From JACMLD01 sp038207265 (GTDB lineage Bacteria; Bacteroidota; Bacteroidia; Chitinophagales; Chitinophagaceae): a stretch of DNA of 64,000 nt. The translations under genes and the position numbers were made by a program. The notes under the pieces were generated by a model. It was not told the origin of the DNA, made no database searches, and was given only the letters and a program-made list of their open reading frames with translations. Shown here piece by piece: positions 35,167-42,539 of this stretch (positions are counted from its first letter, which is position 1; the number at the start of each line of letters is the position of its first letter). The DNA is taken from assembly GCA_038207265.1 (NCBI GenBank), contig JBBQZZ010000015.1, positions 1 to 64,000 of the forward strand. The letters run 5' to 3'.

Positions 35167-35562
35167 CTATTGTTCATTTAATTTTACACCGCCCCATACT
35201 ACCGAATATTTTTTACAATGAATTACAATGGAATGATATTTAGTGATGTCAATATTTTGGGGGATCGCATACCGCTGTGACCCGGTAGCAGAGGTAAGGT
35301 CGTCGAGAAAGATGCCTTCGGTATCTACTGCTTCATTTTTACCAATCTTATCAATTTCTTTTTGAACAAGAAATATTTTTAAATCCGGACCCTGCGAAGT
35401 TTTAAAATCATTTTGTAAAATAAAAAAATACTGGTCATTAATTTTTTGTACCGACCAGGTACCGGCAACTTTATAAGTCTTATTCGTCCAGCTTGTATAT
35501 TTGGCCTGCCCCATCAACAGGTTTGTAATTAACAGGAGGGGGAAAAATAATTTAATTTTCAT
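35167..35562 (-). CDS. Secreted DM13-domain protein
   Basis: The 131-residue product has a signal peptide (cleavage near LLMGQA) followed by a single DM13 domain: GTWSVQKINDQYFFILQNDFKTSQGPDLKIFLVQKE and ITKYHSIVIHCKKYSVVWGGVKLN. The K-T-S-Q-G-P-D-L segment and the single Cys near the end are typical. DM13 is proposed to take part in redox or electron transfer; that role is not proven. It lies between the tag gene and the dispersed-repeat copy at 35637. Confidence 0.9.
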   Translation of the reverse strand: MKIKLFFPLLLITNLLMGQAKYTSWTNKTYKVAGTWSVQKINDQYFFILQNDFKTSQGPDLKIFLVQKEIDKIGKNEAVDTEGIFLDDLTSATGSQRYAIPQNIDITKYHSIVIHCKKYSVVWGGVKLNEQ

Positions 35563-35636
35563 TTTATGTAGTTTTTGTTATTCCGGATCCACCAATCAGT
35601 CCAGCATGTTTGTGTCTGTTGAATATTAAACAGAAA

Positions 35637-35694
35637 GTACAAGAGTGCGACGCAACAGGGCCTAATAGTAGCAATACAGCCGGGTCCATAAAAT
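35637..35694 (+). repeat. Single copy of the dispersed intergenic repeat
   Basis: The first 19 bases, gtacaagagtgcgacgcaa (35637-35655), match the right arm of the inverted pair at 24199-24217 exactly on the opposite strand. The body continues with ctaatagtag...cagccgggt, close to the copy starting at 24115. It lies in the 250-base gap between DM13 and the alpha/beta hydrolase, where no frame is supported. Confidence 0.7.
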
Positions 35695-35812
35695 AAAACA
35701 GACACTAAATAGTTACTCTGATTAATATTTGTAGCATGACATAAACTCAAACAACAATTGATGCCCCACGCATTAGCCGCAATGAGGGCATCAATGTTAT
35801 TTGTAGAGGTAA

Positions 35813-36748
35813 TTATTTTTTACCTGCTACTTTTTCTTTGTAAAAGCGATGAATATTATCAGCGATATAATCAAGATTATCTTCTACGGCAAAGTGCCCT
35901 GCATCAAGCCTGTGCATTTCTGCTTTGGGTAAATCTTTCAGGTAAGCTTCTCCACCGGCAGGTGTAAAGAAAATATCTTTTTGTCCCCAGAAAATAATTG
36001 TTTTCGGTTGATTTTTACGAAGAAATTCCTGCCATACAGGATATAACTCTACGTTGGTACGATAATCATAAAACAAATCAAGATTTACACGAACTGCATT
36101 TGGTCTTTGCATAAAACCAAAATCAGATTCCCAATTATCAGGACTAATCAGTTCAGGGTTTTTTGCGCCAAACAAATAGATACCTTTTATTGCATCATGT
36201 GTAAGAAATGCAGCCAGTGGTTTCTCCGTTTCTGCGGAACGGTTTTTCCACAAAGCACCGCGGAAACCATCCCACGCAGCGGTAAAACCAACTTCATAGG
36301 CATTGGTGTTTTGTACAATCAGCCAGTCGAGCACCTTAGGATTACGCCCAACAATCCTGAAACCAACTGGACCTCCATAATCCTGTGCATACAAACCAAA
36401 ATGGTCAAACCCCTTCATTTGCAAAAAATGTTCAACTATAACAGAAATGCCCTCGAAAGTGTAAGCATAGCTTGCCGGGTCGGGAAGATCACTTAGGCCA
36501 AAACCAGGATAATCAGGTGCAATAACATGAAATTTATCAGAAAGTGATTGTATTAAATCACGATACTGATGAGATGCTGCCGGAAAGCCATGCAGTAAAA
36601 CAATTTTTGGATTGGCAGGATTTCCTGCTTCCCGGTAAGCGATGTTTAATCCGTCAACTTTAATACTCTTGTAAGATACCTGCGCACTTGATACGACAGA
36701 TATAAATAACAATGCTGCTACAGCAATTAGGATGGTAATCTTTTTCAT
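35813..36748 (-). CDS. Secreted alpha/beta hydrolase (epoxide hydrolase/dehalogenase-like)
   Basis: The 311-residue protein starts with a signal peptide (cleavage near VVSSAQ). It carries the oxyanion loop LLHGFPAASHQYRDLI and an Asp nucleophile in LYAQDYGGPVGFRI, which is typical of epoxide hydrolases and dehalogenases rather than Ser esterases. A late Asp in ITIIFWGQKDIFFTP and the catalytic His in LDAGHFAVED complete the triad. It likely acts on an epoxide, halide or ester in the periplasm. Its promoter carries operator copy B, so it belongs to the tandem-TCCAT set. Confidence 0.92.
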   Translation of the reverse strand: MKKITILIAVAALLFISVVSSAQVSYKSIKVDGLNIAYREAGNPANPKIVLLHGFPAASHQYRDLIQSLSDKFHVIAPDYPGFGLSDLPDPASYAYTFEGISVIVEHFLQMKGFDHFGLYAQDYGGPVGFRIVGRNPKVLDWLIVQNTNAYEVGFTAAWDGFRGALWKNRSAETEKPLAAFLTHDAIKGIYLFGAKNPELISPDNWESDFGFMQRPNAVRVNLDLFYDYRTNVELYPVWQEFLRKNQPKTIIFWGQKDIFFTPAGGEAYLKDLPKAEMHRLDAGHFAVEDNLDYIADNIHRFYKEKVAGKK

Positions 36749-37045
36749 TTTTTATTTTTTTATTTTTCTTGTCGTTATTGACAATACAAAAGTGCCGCAA
36801 AGTGCTTGCTGAAAAAATGGAGAATGTGCACAATAGGATGGATAAATTTCTCTTCTTACATTTTATTCTATGATGACAAATGGCCAGGCAAGTATTCCCG
36901 GCCATGATCCCCGCTTTGTAATAAGTGACTTTTATAAAGATGCAATATTTTACAGCCTCTGCGAGTTATAAGTCAATTGCTTCCGGGATATCAATCGGTA
37001 CTTTTGTTAGGTTGCGCAAATAATAAAATACCGGCACAAAGAATA
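36746..37045 (-). repeat. Promoter block duplicated at 38713-38995
   Basis: This segment aligns with 38713-38995 from the start codon outwards: the T-rich leader, the promoter, the tandem operator, the ggccagg/cccggcc hairpin and, at the far end, gcaaataat-aaatacc-g-acaa. Bases differ at many sites and no frame is intact in either copy, so it is an old duplication of a promoter block rather than of a gene. In this copy an operator/promoter of copy E type lies directly beyond it. Confidence 0.6.
36787..36852 (-). promoter_or_regulatory. Tandem TCCAT operator/promoter, copy B
   Basis: Half sites lie 21 bases apart (plus-strand ATGGA at 36817 and 36838), with 26 bases to the caaa of the -7 box at 36787-36790. 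The near half site is 69 bases from the hydrolase start (36748). Upstream sequences, including a hairpin with ggccagg...cccggcc (about 36885-36904), are paralogous to those of copy C. Confidence 0.75.
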
Positions 37046-37109
37046 CACCCAAACATCAACATTACTTTTTCAATATGTCTTTTAAAGATTTCTGATACTA
37101 TTGAATGTG

Positions 37110-37176
37110 TAAGGATGCAATAGCATTTATCAAATAAAAATGAAGGATTGTCGCTTTAAGATGGAGTAATTTCACT
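37110..37176 (-). promoter_or_regulatory. Tandem TCCAT operator/promoter, copy E (orphan)
   Basis: The geometry is the same: ATGAA at 37140 and ATGGA at 37161 (plus strand), 21 bases apart, then 26 bases to taag at 37110-37113, a weakened -7 box. Downstream on the minus strand no gene follows for about 350 bases; the next is the hydrolase with its own copy B. This copy is therefore an orphan and probably decaying. It resembles copy F most. Confidence 0.6.
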
Positions 37177-37205
37177 ACCATGACTGTAGCTTAAGTTGAT
37201 AAAAA

Positions 37206-37238
37206 AATGAGGTGACATCATTTAAATGCCACCTCATT
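37206..37238 (-). terminator. Intrinsic terminator of the GAPDH gene
   Basis: A nine-pair stem, aatgaggtg (37206-37214) with cacctcatt (37230-37238), encloses catttaaatg. On the minus strand it is followed by a run of seven T. It lies 17 bases after the GAPDH stop at 37255. A copy with changed pairs exists at 40565-40591. Confidence 0.8.
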
Positions 37239-37254
37239 TATGATATCTGTATAA

Positions 37255-38244
37255 TCATATTTCCTTTATCTGTCTTATCATTTGGTTAGTAAAACCCCAT
37301 TCATTATCGTACCATGCCATTACTTTCACTAAATCTCCATCCACCACCCTTGTCATTTCTAAATCGACAACAGCCGCATAGGGGCTCTTAATCATATCAG
37401 AAGAAACAACAGGCTCATCTGTTACAGCCAACACTAATTTATACCTGGCAGTTTTCGTTTCTTCTGTAAGTATTGCATTGATTTCTTCTACTGAGGTATT
37501 CCTTGTTGCAATGAAAGTAATATCAGAAATGGACCCGGTTGGTACAGGTGTACGCACCGCCACGCCATCGAATTTTCCTTCAAATTGTGGTAAGGCTTTT
37601 GTCACAGCAATGGCGGCACCAGTTGAAGCAGGGGATAAGTTCAATGCTGCTGCCCTTCCCATTCTTAACTCTTTTTTTGACGGTGCATCTACCAAAGTTT
37701 GGGAAGCCGTAAATGCATGTGTAGTATTTAGAATTGCTTTTTTTATACCCAACCTTCTGTCCAAAATTTCCACAAGTGGTGCCATGTTCTTGGTGGTGCA
37801 ACTACCACAAGTAAAAATATGTGTTTTGCCATCGGCTGTATTTACTCCGTACACAACCGTTGGTGTATCCTTACTTTTTGTTGGGCCCGTAATTACGACT
37901 GTTTTTGCCCCGGCATGAATATGTTTCTCCGCATCTTCCCTATTGGTAAACAACCCGGTGCTCTCTATGGCAACATCAATATTCAACTCTTTCCATGGCA
38001 GTTTAGAAGGGTCTTTTTCTGAATAAAAAGAAACTTTTTTCCCTGCAATATGCAGGTGTCCATTATGAACTGTTATTTCTTTATCATACTTGCCATACAC
38101 CGTATCATATCTCAAAAGATAAGCTGCATTTTCAACCGACATCAGGTCGTTAATAGCAACTAATTCCAGCTCCGGTGTATCCATTATTACTTTTAAAGCG
38201 GCCCTGCCTATCCTGCCAAAGCCATTTATTGCAATTCGTTTCAT
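37255..38244 (-). CDS. gap: Type I glyceraldehyde-3-phosphate dehydrogenase with altered active-site segment
   Basis: The 329-residue protein has the NAD-binding INGFGRIGR at 5-13, a conserved Asp in VAINDLMS, TGLFTN, and the catalytic Cys in GSCTTKNMAPL near 150. The usual sequence is ASCTTNCLAPL; here Asn and Cys after CTT are Lys and Asn. The C-terminal RTPVPTGSISDITF and AWYDNEWGFTNQM are normal. It oxidises glyceraldehyde-3-phosphate with NAD and phosphate. It stands alone, followed by a strong terminator. Its 3' end is duplicated as a relic at 40611-40709. Confidence 0.94.
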   Translation of the reverse strand: MKRIAINGFGRIGRAALKVIMDTPELELVAINDLMSVENAAYLLRYDTVYGKYDKEITVHNGHLHIAGKKVSFYSEKDPSKLPWKELNIDVAIESTGLFTNREDAEKHIHAGAKTVVITGPTKSKDTPTVVYGVNTADGKTHIFTCGSCTTKNMAPLVEILDRRLGIKKAILNTTHAFTASQTLVDAPSKKELRMGRAAALNLSPASTGAAIAVTKALPQFEGKFDGVAVRTPVPTGSISDITFIATRNTSVEEINAILTEETKTARYKLVLAVTDEPVVSSDMIKSPYAAVVDLEMTRVVDGDLVKVMAWYDNEWGFTNQMIRQIKEI

Positions 38245-38400
38245 GTTAATAAATTTATTGGTTAAGACCTATTTGATTTTGCCTCTTTTTTTTGAGTTTT
38301 AATTTCATTTTTAATTATACAAGAGTGCTTAATAACATTACCTTCCGCAACTGATTATTTATCCGTGATAATATCTTTCGTTTACAATTTTACCATTTTT

Positions 38401-38715
38401 CTATGTGGTTGATACTACCTGTTCTATTCGAACGGTATCTTTTTCATTTACCTGTAACACCAACGCTACATTATAAAATGAATGATTTCCATTAACAGAA
38501 ACATTGCCCACTTCGTAAGCAATAAATTCGGTAACATTGTTTGCTGCCTGGAATGCTGCCAACGCTGCTTTTGCATTCGCTTTGCCTGATACTACAGGGC
38601 CATTGCCTTCCTGTGTTTGCACATCATTGGCAAAATATTTTTCCTGTGCCTGGGCTATTTCACCTTTTTTAAGCATTTCTAATACTTCGTTGATTTGAAC
38701 TGTTTCGTTATTCAT
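38401..38715 (-). CDS. Small NTF2/SnoaL-like protein
   Basis: The 104-residue protein has an NTF2-like pattern: helix INEVLEMLKKGEIAQAQEKYFANDVQTQEGNGPVVSGKANAKAALAAFQAANNV, then strands EFIAYEVGNVSVNGNHSFYNVALVLQVNEKDTVRIEQVV. There is no signal peptide. The substrate is unknown. Its promoter contains operator copy C. It is one of three NTF2-like genes whose promoter or operon carries the tandem operator. Confidence 0.8.
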   Translation of the reverse strand: MNNETVQINEVLEMLKKGEIAQAQEKYFANDVQTQEGNGPVVSGKANAKAALAAFQAANNVTEFIAYEVGNVSVNGNHSFYNVALVLQVNEKDTVRIEQVVSTT

Positions 38716-38995
38716 GATTTTATTTTTTAAAAATTATTGTCGTTATTAATATTACAAAACTGCAGCGAAGTGTTTGCTGAAAAAATGGAGGATGTGCTCA
38801 ATGGGATGGATAATTTTTCCTTTTTTAATATTGCTCCGTAAAAAGGCCAGGAAATTTTTCCCGGCCATTATACATACCTGCATCTAAAAAATTTTATAAA
38901 GCCGTTGTATTATCCCGCCATTGCTTCAGAGAAATCAAACAGTACTTTTACTTTGTTTTGCAAATAATGAAATACCTGTACAAGGGAAAAAATAA
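38713..38995 (-). repeat. Promoter block paralogous to 36746-37045
   Basis: It shares with the first copy the T-rich leader, operator, hairpin and the gcaaataat-aaatacc end. The order of elements is the same and spacing is near constant, but many single-base changes and small insertions occur. The downstream genes differ (NTF2-like here, alpha/beta hydrolase there). Confidence 0.6.
38755..38820 (-). promoter_or_regulatory. Tandem TCCAT operator/promoter, copy C
   Basis: Half sites are 21 bases apart (plus-strand ATGGA at 38785 and 38806), with 26 bases to the caaa of the -7 box at 38755-38758. The near half site is 70 bases before the start of the NTF2-like gene (38715). Beyond it lies the ggccagg/cccggcc hairpin block shared with copy B. 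No other gene is supported in 38716-39091. Confidence 0.75.
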
Positions 38996-39091
38996 TTATC
39001 CGAAATATTTTTTCATTCTTATATTTTTTATAAAATTATAATGGATCACATTTACCGTTGTCAGCCAGTTGACAATGCTTTGGCATTTCAA

Positions 39092-39529
39092 TTATTTGCT
39101 CAGTAATTTATCAACGGATAATCTTCCGCTGCCATTTATTAATAACGCAATACTTAGCCCGATCATCAATAGAAAGTATTCGTACCCTTCCCCTTTTTGA
39201 TTACCAAACCAGTTTATAAAAAACCCGTACTGCAGGTGAGAAGTAAAAATAATCCCGATGCTTAGCACGGCAACTAATGCAGCCAATATTCTGGAACCCA
39301 TCCCCAGCAAGAGTAACAGACTGCCAAAGAATTCAATCATGATAACCAGGAAGCCCACGAACCACGGCAGTCCCTTTGTATCGGTAAAAAAATGCATAGT
39401 GCCTGTAAAACCATAGCCACCAAACCAGCCCAATAGTTTTTGGGCGCCATGCGGAAACAACACCAGTGCAATAGTGAGCCTTATGAATAACCCCGTATAA
39501 TCATTAGTCGTTTGAAATAAACGTTTCAT
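39092..39529 (-). CDS. DoxX-family membrane protein
   Basis: The 145-residue protein has four membrane spans and the DoxX pattern: LFIRLTIALVLFPHGAQKLLGWFGGYGFTGTMHFF, LVIMIEFFGSLLLLLGMGSRILAALVAVLSIGIIF, then a hydrophilic stretch with EYFLLMIGLSIALLINGSGRLSVD. DoxX proteins are quinone-linked or stress-related membrane proteins. It starts 12 bases after the second NTF2-like gene and is the last gene of the YHS/NTF2/DoxX operon driven by promoter F. Confidence 0.92.
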   Translation of the reverse strand: MKRLFQTTNDYTGLFIRLTIALVLFPHGAQKLLGWFGGYGFTGTMHFFTDTKGLPWFVGFLVIMIEFFGSLLLLLGMGSRILAALVAVLSIGIIFTSHLQYGFFINWFGNQKGEGYEYFLLMIGLSIALLINGSGRLSVDKLLSK

Positions 39530-39541
39530 TGTGATAATATT

Positions 39542-39895
39542 TTAGTTACTGTAAATAAATTGTTCCTTAATGATTTTGCCATTGTTCCAATACTGAACTG
39601 AAACCTGTGTATAATTCCTTAGACCCCATTCTTTGTGGGTATAGTCATACAACCATGTAACGTAAGAAACATTATCGCCTATAGCAACATTCGTGGGTGT
39701 TGCACTGCGGAATTCCATTATATTATTCAGGAACTCCAGTTCCCGCCTGCGATTTGATTCTTTTCCTTCAACCGGGGGCTGTTCATTTTCCTGCATTACA
39801 ACTGCATCGTCATAATACAGTTCAAAGGCGTCTAATAGTTTGCCATCCACTACCAACTGGTTCAGATGGTTGATTTTTTCTGCAATTGTGTTCAT
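39542..39895 (-). CDS. NTF2/SnoaL-like protein
   Basis: ATG 39895 gives MNTIAEKINHLNQLVVDGKLLDAFELYYDDAVVMQENEQPPVEGKESNRRRELEFLNNI, a normal NTF2 start; the longer frame from 39940 has an odd N-terminus. The C-terminal strands (NVSYVTWLYDYTHKEWGLRNYTQVSVQYWNNGKIIKEQFIY) complete the fold. There is no signal peptide. It lies between the YHS and DoxX genes, 72 bases and 12 bases away respectively, in one operon. Ligand unknown. Confidence 0.85.
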   Translation of the reverse strand: MNTIAEKINHLNQLVVDGKLLDAFELYYDDAVVMQENEQPPVEGKESNRRRELEFLNNIMEFRSATPTNVAIGDNVSYVTWLYDYTHKEWGLRNYTQVSVQYWNNGKIIKEQFIYSN

Positions 39896-39967
39896 TGTTT
39901 TATTTTTTAAAAGTCTGTTGTCGTTAAATTTCGCTTGCACATTCAGAAGTGAGAGCTGACCCTGGGT

Positions 39968-40429
39968 TTAATGAAAAAAAACCGCCCAATTTTTATCTGC
40001 TTCCGCATTTAAATGCGCCTCATCATTATTCCATTTGTTGAGCGTATTATTTACCCAGGTATGATAAAACAGAAACAGCTTCCCGTTTAGTATCTTAAAT
40101 GTTTTTGGATCTATCTCAACCTTTTCGTTGCTGGCCCCCATGGCATAGGCACACCAACCCCCGTACTGGGGCTCATACTTTTTGTAGTTTTTAATAAACA
40201 GGTCTCTATTGGCAGCGGTTGAAAAATAATAGGAAACACCTTCTACCAAGGCAGCAAATTGCTTAGTACCCTTTATTGCCTTATTCTGTGTAAAATAAGC
40301 CACAGGGTCATAGCCTTCAATAGCTAATCCTTTTTGCAGGTTAAACTCCTTTATTCTTAATGCGGTCTGGGCATTTGTAATTGCCATCATAAAAAAAAAT
40401 GCAATTAATACTGTTGTTATCTTTTTCAT
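39968..40429 (-). CDS. Secreted YHS-domain protein
   Basis: ATG 40429 gives MKKITTVLIAFFFMMAITNAQ, a signal peptide; the longer frame from 40477 adds a non-signal segment. The body has a YHS-like domain: GLAIEGYDPVAYFTQNKAIKGTKQFAALVEGVSYYFSTAANRDLFIKNYKKYEPQYGGWCAYAMG. Some YHS domains bind metals. It heads an operon with NTF2-like and DoxX genes. Its promoter has operator copy F. Confidence 0.9.
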   Translation of the reverse strand: MKKITTVLIAFFFMMAITNAQTALRIKEFNLQKGLAIEGYDPVAYFTQNKAIKGTKQFAALVEGVSYYFSTAANRDLFIKNYKKYEPQYGGWCAYAMGASNEKVEIDPKTFKILNGKLFLFYHTWVNNTLNKWNNDEAHLNAEADKNWAVFFH

Positions 40430-40466
40430 TTCTATCTTTTTAAGATTTCTGATATTATTGACTATG

Positions 40467-40533
40467 TAAAGGTGCAATATCCTTTATCGAATAAAAATGG
40501 AGGATTGTCGCTTTGAGATGGATTAATTTCACT
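40467..40533 (-). promoter_or_regulatory. Tandem TCCAT operator/promoter, copy F
   Basis: Plus-strand ATGGA at 40497 and 40518 are 21 bases apart, with 26 bases to taaa of the -7 box at 40467-40470. The near half site is 68 bases before the YHS start (40429). The whole block from about 40433 is a duplicate of 37076 onward, including the terminator and the GAPDH tail. Confidence 0.75.
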
Positions 40534-40564
40534 CCATGACAAAAGCATGAAGCTGATAAAAAAA

Positions 40565-40591
40565 GGGGCGACATCATTTAAATGCCACCCC
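40565..40591 (-). terminator. Terminator-like hairpin, duplicate of the GAPDH terminator
   Basis: gggg (40565-40568) pairs with cccc (40588-40591) around the same catttaaatg loop region as at 37206-37238. One stem pair changed A-T to G-C in both strands, another is now a mismatch. On the minus strand it follows the serine hydrolase gene and the GAPDH relic, and ends in a T-run, so it may still stop that transcript before promoter F. Confidence 0.6.
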
Positions 40592-40610
40592 ACTTATGAT
40601 ATTAATATAA

Positions 40611-40709
40611 TTACATTTCCTTTATCTGTCTTATTATTTGGTTTGTAAAACCCATGCATTATCGTACCATGCCATTACTTTCACTAAATCTCCAACCATC
40701 ACTCTTGAT
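40611..40709 (-). pseudogene. Duplicated 3' fragment of the GAPDH gene
   Basis: Read on the minus strand, this segment encodes RVMVGDLVKVMAWYDN, nearly the same as RVVDGDLVKVMAWYDN of the intact gene. A one-base deletion then shifts frame (GAATGGGG became GCATGGG), so the tail GFTNQIIRQIKEM continues in another frame up to TAA at 40611-40613. It is the end of a block duplicated from 37076-37352. It lies between the serine hydrolase stop (40788) and terminator. Confidence 0.85.
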
Positions 40710-40787
40710 ATAGCTGTGTAGCAGTACAAAGCCCAAAACTCACACGTCACCTGCCATCTTCCCCAATATCTTGTTGGTGGCTGGCTT

Positions 40788-42356
40788 TTATTCTTTTACT
40801 CTTTGTAAGTTCAAATCCTGAAAGTCGAAACTAAAATCTATCCCTGGTGAAATACCCTTCATCTTTATGCTTTGTGCTTTGCCATCCTCATCTAAGCTGA
40901 ACATAACGAAAGCGTCACAATTCATGTCTTTATATTCCCATTTAATTGCAAAAGTATTTGCTTTATAAAAACTCATTGGTCCATTTAGTTTTGGTGAACG
41001 ATATGATTTAAACCACAATTGATTTCCTTTTAAGAAGATTTCAATTTTTCCAAACCATTTATCTTCATATAGTCCGATTAAATCTTCGTTCTTTATATTG
41101 GTATTTCCTGCTTTGCTTACTATTTCCCAAACTTTTTTAGTTACCTCATCATCAGTGTTTTTTTGTGATTGAAAATAAGCAGCATATTTATCAACCCACC
41201 CGAAATCGTTTAGCCCCAAATAGCTATCAATAATGGTTTGACTTACCGAGGAGAAAACACCAGCGCCACCGTTTTCCGTATTGGTTAAAATGACAATACC
41301 TAATTTTAAATCAGGTATCATGGTAACAACAGAAAGCATTCCGGGTAAACCACCGGTGTGCGAAACACTTAAGTTCCCTTTCATATCGGTTAAATTCCAA
41401 CCTAAACCATAACCATTGAAATGTTGGTTATATCGGGGGTTAGCGTTTGTTTTATCAACAGTATGCATTGTCCACATTTCACTTTGCCTTTCTTTGGTAA
41501 AAAGTTGCTTATCTAAATTGGTTCCATACTTACCTTTATTTAACTGGACAAGCATCCATTTCGACATATCGTCAACATTTGATAATATACCTCCGGCAGC
41601 GCCGTTAACCATTGCACCATATAAAGATATTTTTCTAATAATGCCTGATTTTGATGAATGTGGAAAAGCTATTGCACTCATGTCCTTTACCTGGCTTATG
41701 GAACTGAAAGAGTTTTGCATTTGCAAAGGTTCTATGATGCGTTTTTGGATAAAAGTCTCCCAACTCATTCCACTTACTCTTGCGATTACTTCACCCGCAA
41801 CAATATACAGCTGATTATCATAATCAAATTGTGTTCGGAAACCTGAGGCAGGCACAAAATACTGGAAGCACGATACAACATCTTTGATGGTGAAGTTTGT
41901 ACCGTCTGGAAACATCATTAAGTCTCCAACACCCAAACCAAGTCCGCTACGGTGGCACAGTAAATCTTCTATGGTGAAGTTTTCCGTCACATAGTCGTTA
42001 TACATTTTAAATTCGGGGATATATATTTTGACTTTATCTTTCCAGGAGAGTTTTCCTTCATCAACTAAAATTGATAAGGCTGCCGTTGTAAAAGCTTTAC
42101 TATTGGAAGCAATTTCAAAATTAGTATGTTCGTCAACAGGCAATTTTGTATCTATTGATTTTACTCCATAACCTTTTTCGTGAATTACTTTCCCATCTTT
42201 TACAATGGCCACAGCCAGACCAGCAACATTAAATTTTTCCATTGCCCTGGCAACAAGTCCATCTACTTCTTTGGAAGTTATTTGCCCCAATAAATCACTA
42301 CTTACAAATAATGTAGCAATTGCAAAGATGAGCAGATACGATTTTATATTTGTCAT
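40788..42356 (-). CDS. Secreted serine hydrolase of the class C beta-lactamase/DD-peptidase family
   Basis: The 522-residue product starts with a signal peptide (near DLLGQ). Catalytic motifs are present: S-x-x-K as S84-N-S-K87, Y-x-N as Y179-D-N181 and H-T-G-G at 333-336 in place of K-T-G. A C-terminal lipocalin-like extension (about 420-522, DLIGLYEDKWFGKIEIF...) follows, similar to DUF3471. It may be a peptidase, esterase or beta-lactamase-like enzyme in the periplasm; hydrolysis of beta-lactams is not implied. Its promoter has operator copy D at 42492. Confidence 0.92.
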   Translation of the reverse strand: MTNIKSYLLIFAIATLFVSSDLLGQITSKEVDGLVARAMEKFNVAGLAVAIVKDGKVIHEKGYGVKSIDTKLPVDEHTNFEIASNSKAFTTAALSILVDEGKLSWKDKVKIYIPEFKMYNDYVTENFTIEDLLCHRSGLGLGVGDLMMFPDGTNFTIKDVVSCFQYFVPASGFRTQFDYDNQLYIVAGEVIARVSGMSWETFIQKRIIEPLQMQNSFSSISQVKDMSAIAFPHSSKSGIIRKISLYGAMVNGAAGGILSNVDDMSKWMLVQLNKGKYGTNLDKQLFTKERQSEMWTMHTVDKTNANPRYNQHFNGYGLGWNLTDMKGNLSVSHTGGLPGMLSVVTMIPDLKLGIVILTNTENGGAGVFSSVSQTIIDSYLGLNDFGWVDKYAAYFQSQKNTDDEVTKKVWEIVSKAGNTNIKNEDLIGLYEDKWFGKIEIFLKGNQLWFKSYRSPKLNGPMSFYKANTFAIKWEYKDMNCDAFVMFSLDEDGKAQSIKMKGISPGIDFSFDFQDLNLQRVKE

Positions 42357-42461
42357 AGTTGACTATTTATTAGCTTGGTTTTACTATCATTTATCTCTTG
42401 CAGGAACAATGAATTTTTACATTGTTTTATTATTTAACATCTATTGTTGCTGTTGACGGTG

Positions 42462-42528
42462 CAAAGATGCTCCGGCACCAGGCTATAAAAAATGGATAAT
42501 GAACACTAGTTGATGGACAATTTTCTCC
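42462..42528 (-). promoter_or_regulatory. Tandem TCCAT operator/promoter, copy D
   Basis: Half sites (plus-strand ATGGA at 42492 and 42513) are 21 bases apart, with 26 bases to the caaa of the -7 box at 42462-42465. The near half site is 136 bases from the serine hydrolase start (42356), the longest leader of the set. Flanks resemble copy A most: ATGGAtaatgaac and gATGGAcaattttctcc. Confidence 0.75.
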
Positions 42529-42539
42529 AAAGAGGTTTT

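Noticed and set aside
36660..36905. 81-residue minus-strand frame over operator B
   Set aside because: It overlaps the promoter block and the signal peptide of the alpha/beta hydrolase, and its counterpart in the paralogous block is broken by stops.
36787..42528. Sigma-54 (-24/-12) promoters at the tandem TCCAT sites, suggested by the nearby sigma-54 activator
   Set aside because: I looked for GG-N10-GC in these regions; copy D comes closest but its spacing is 9 or 15, and the fixed distance to TTTG fits a normal Bacteroidota promoter better.
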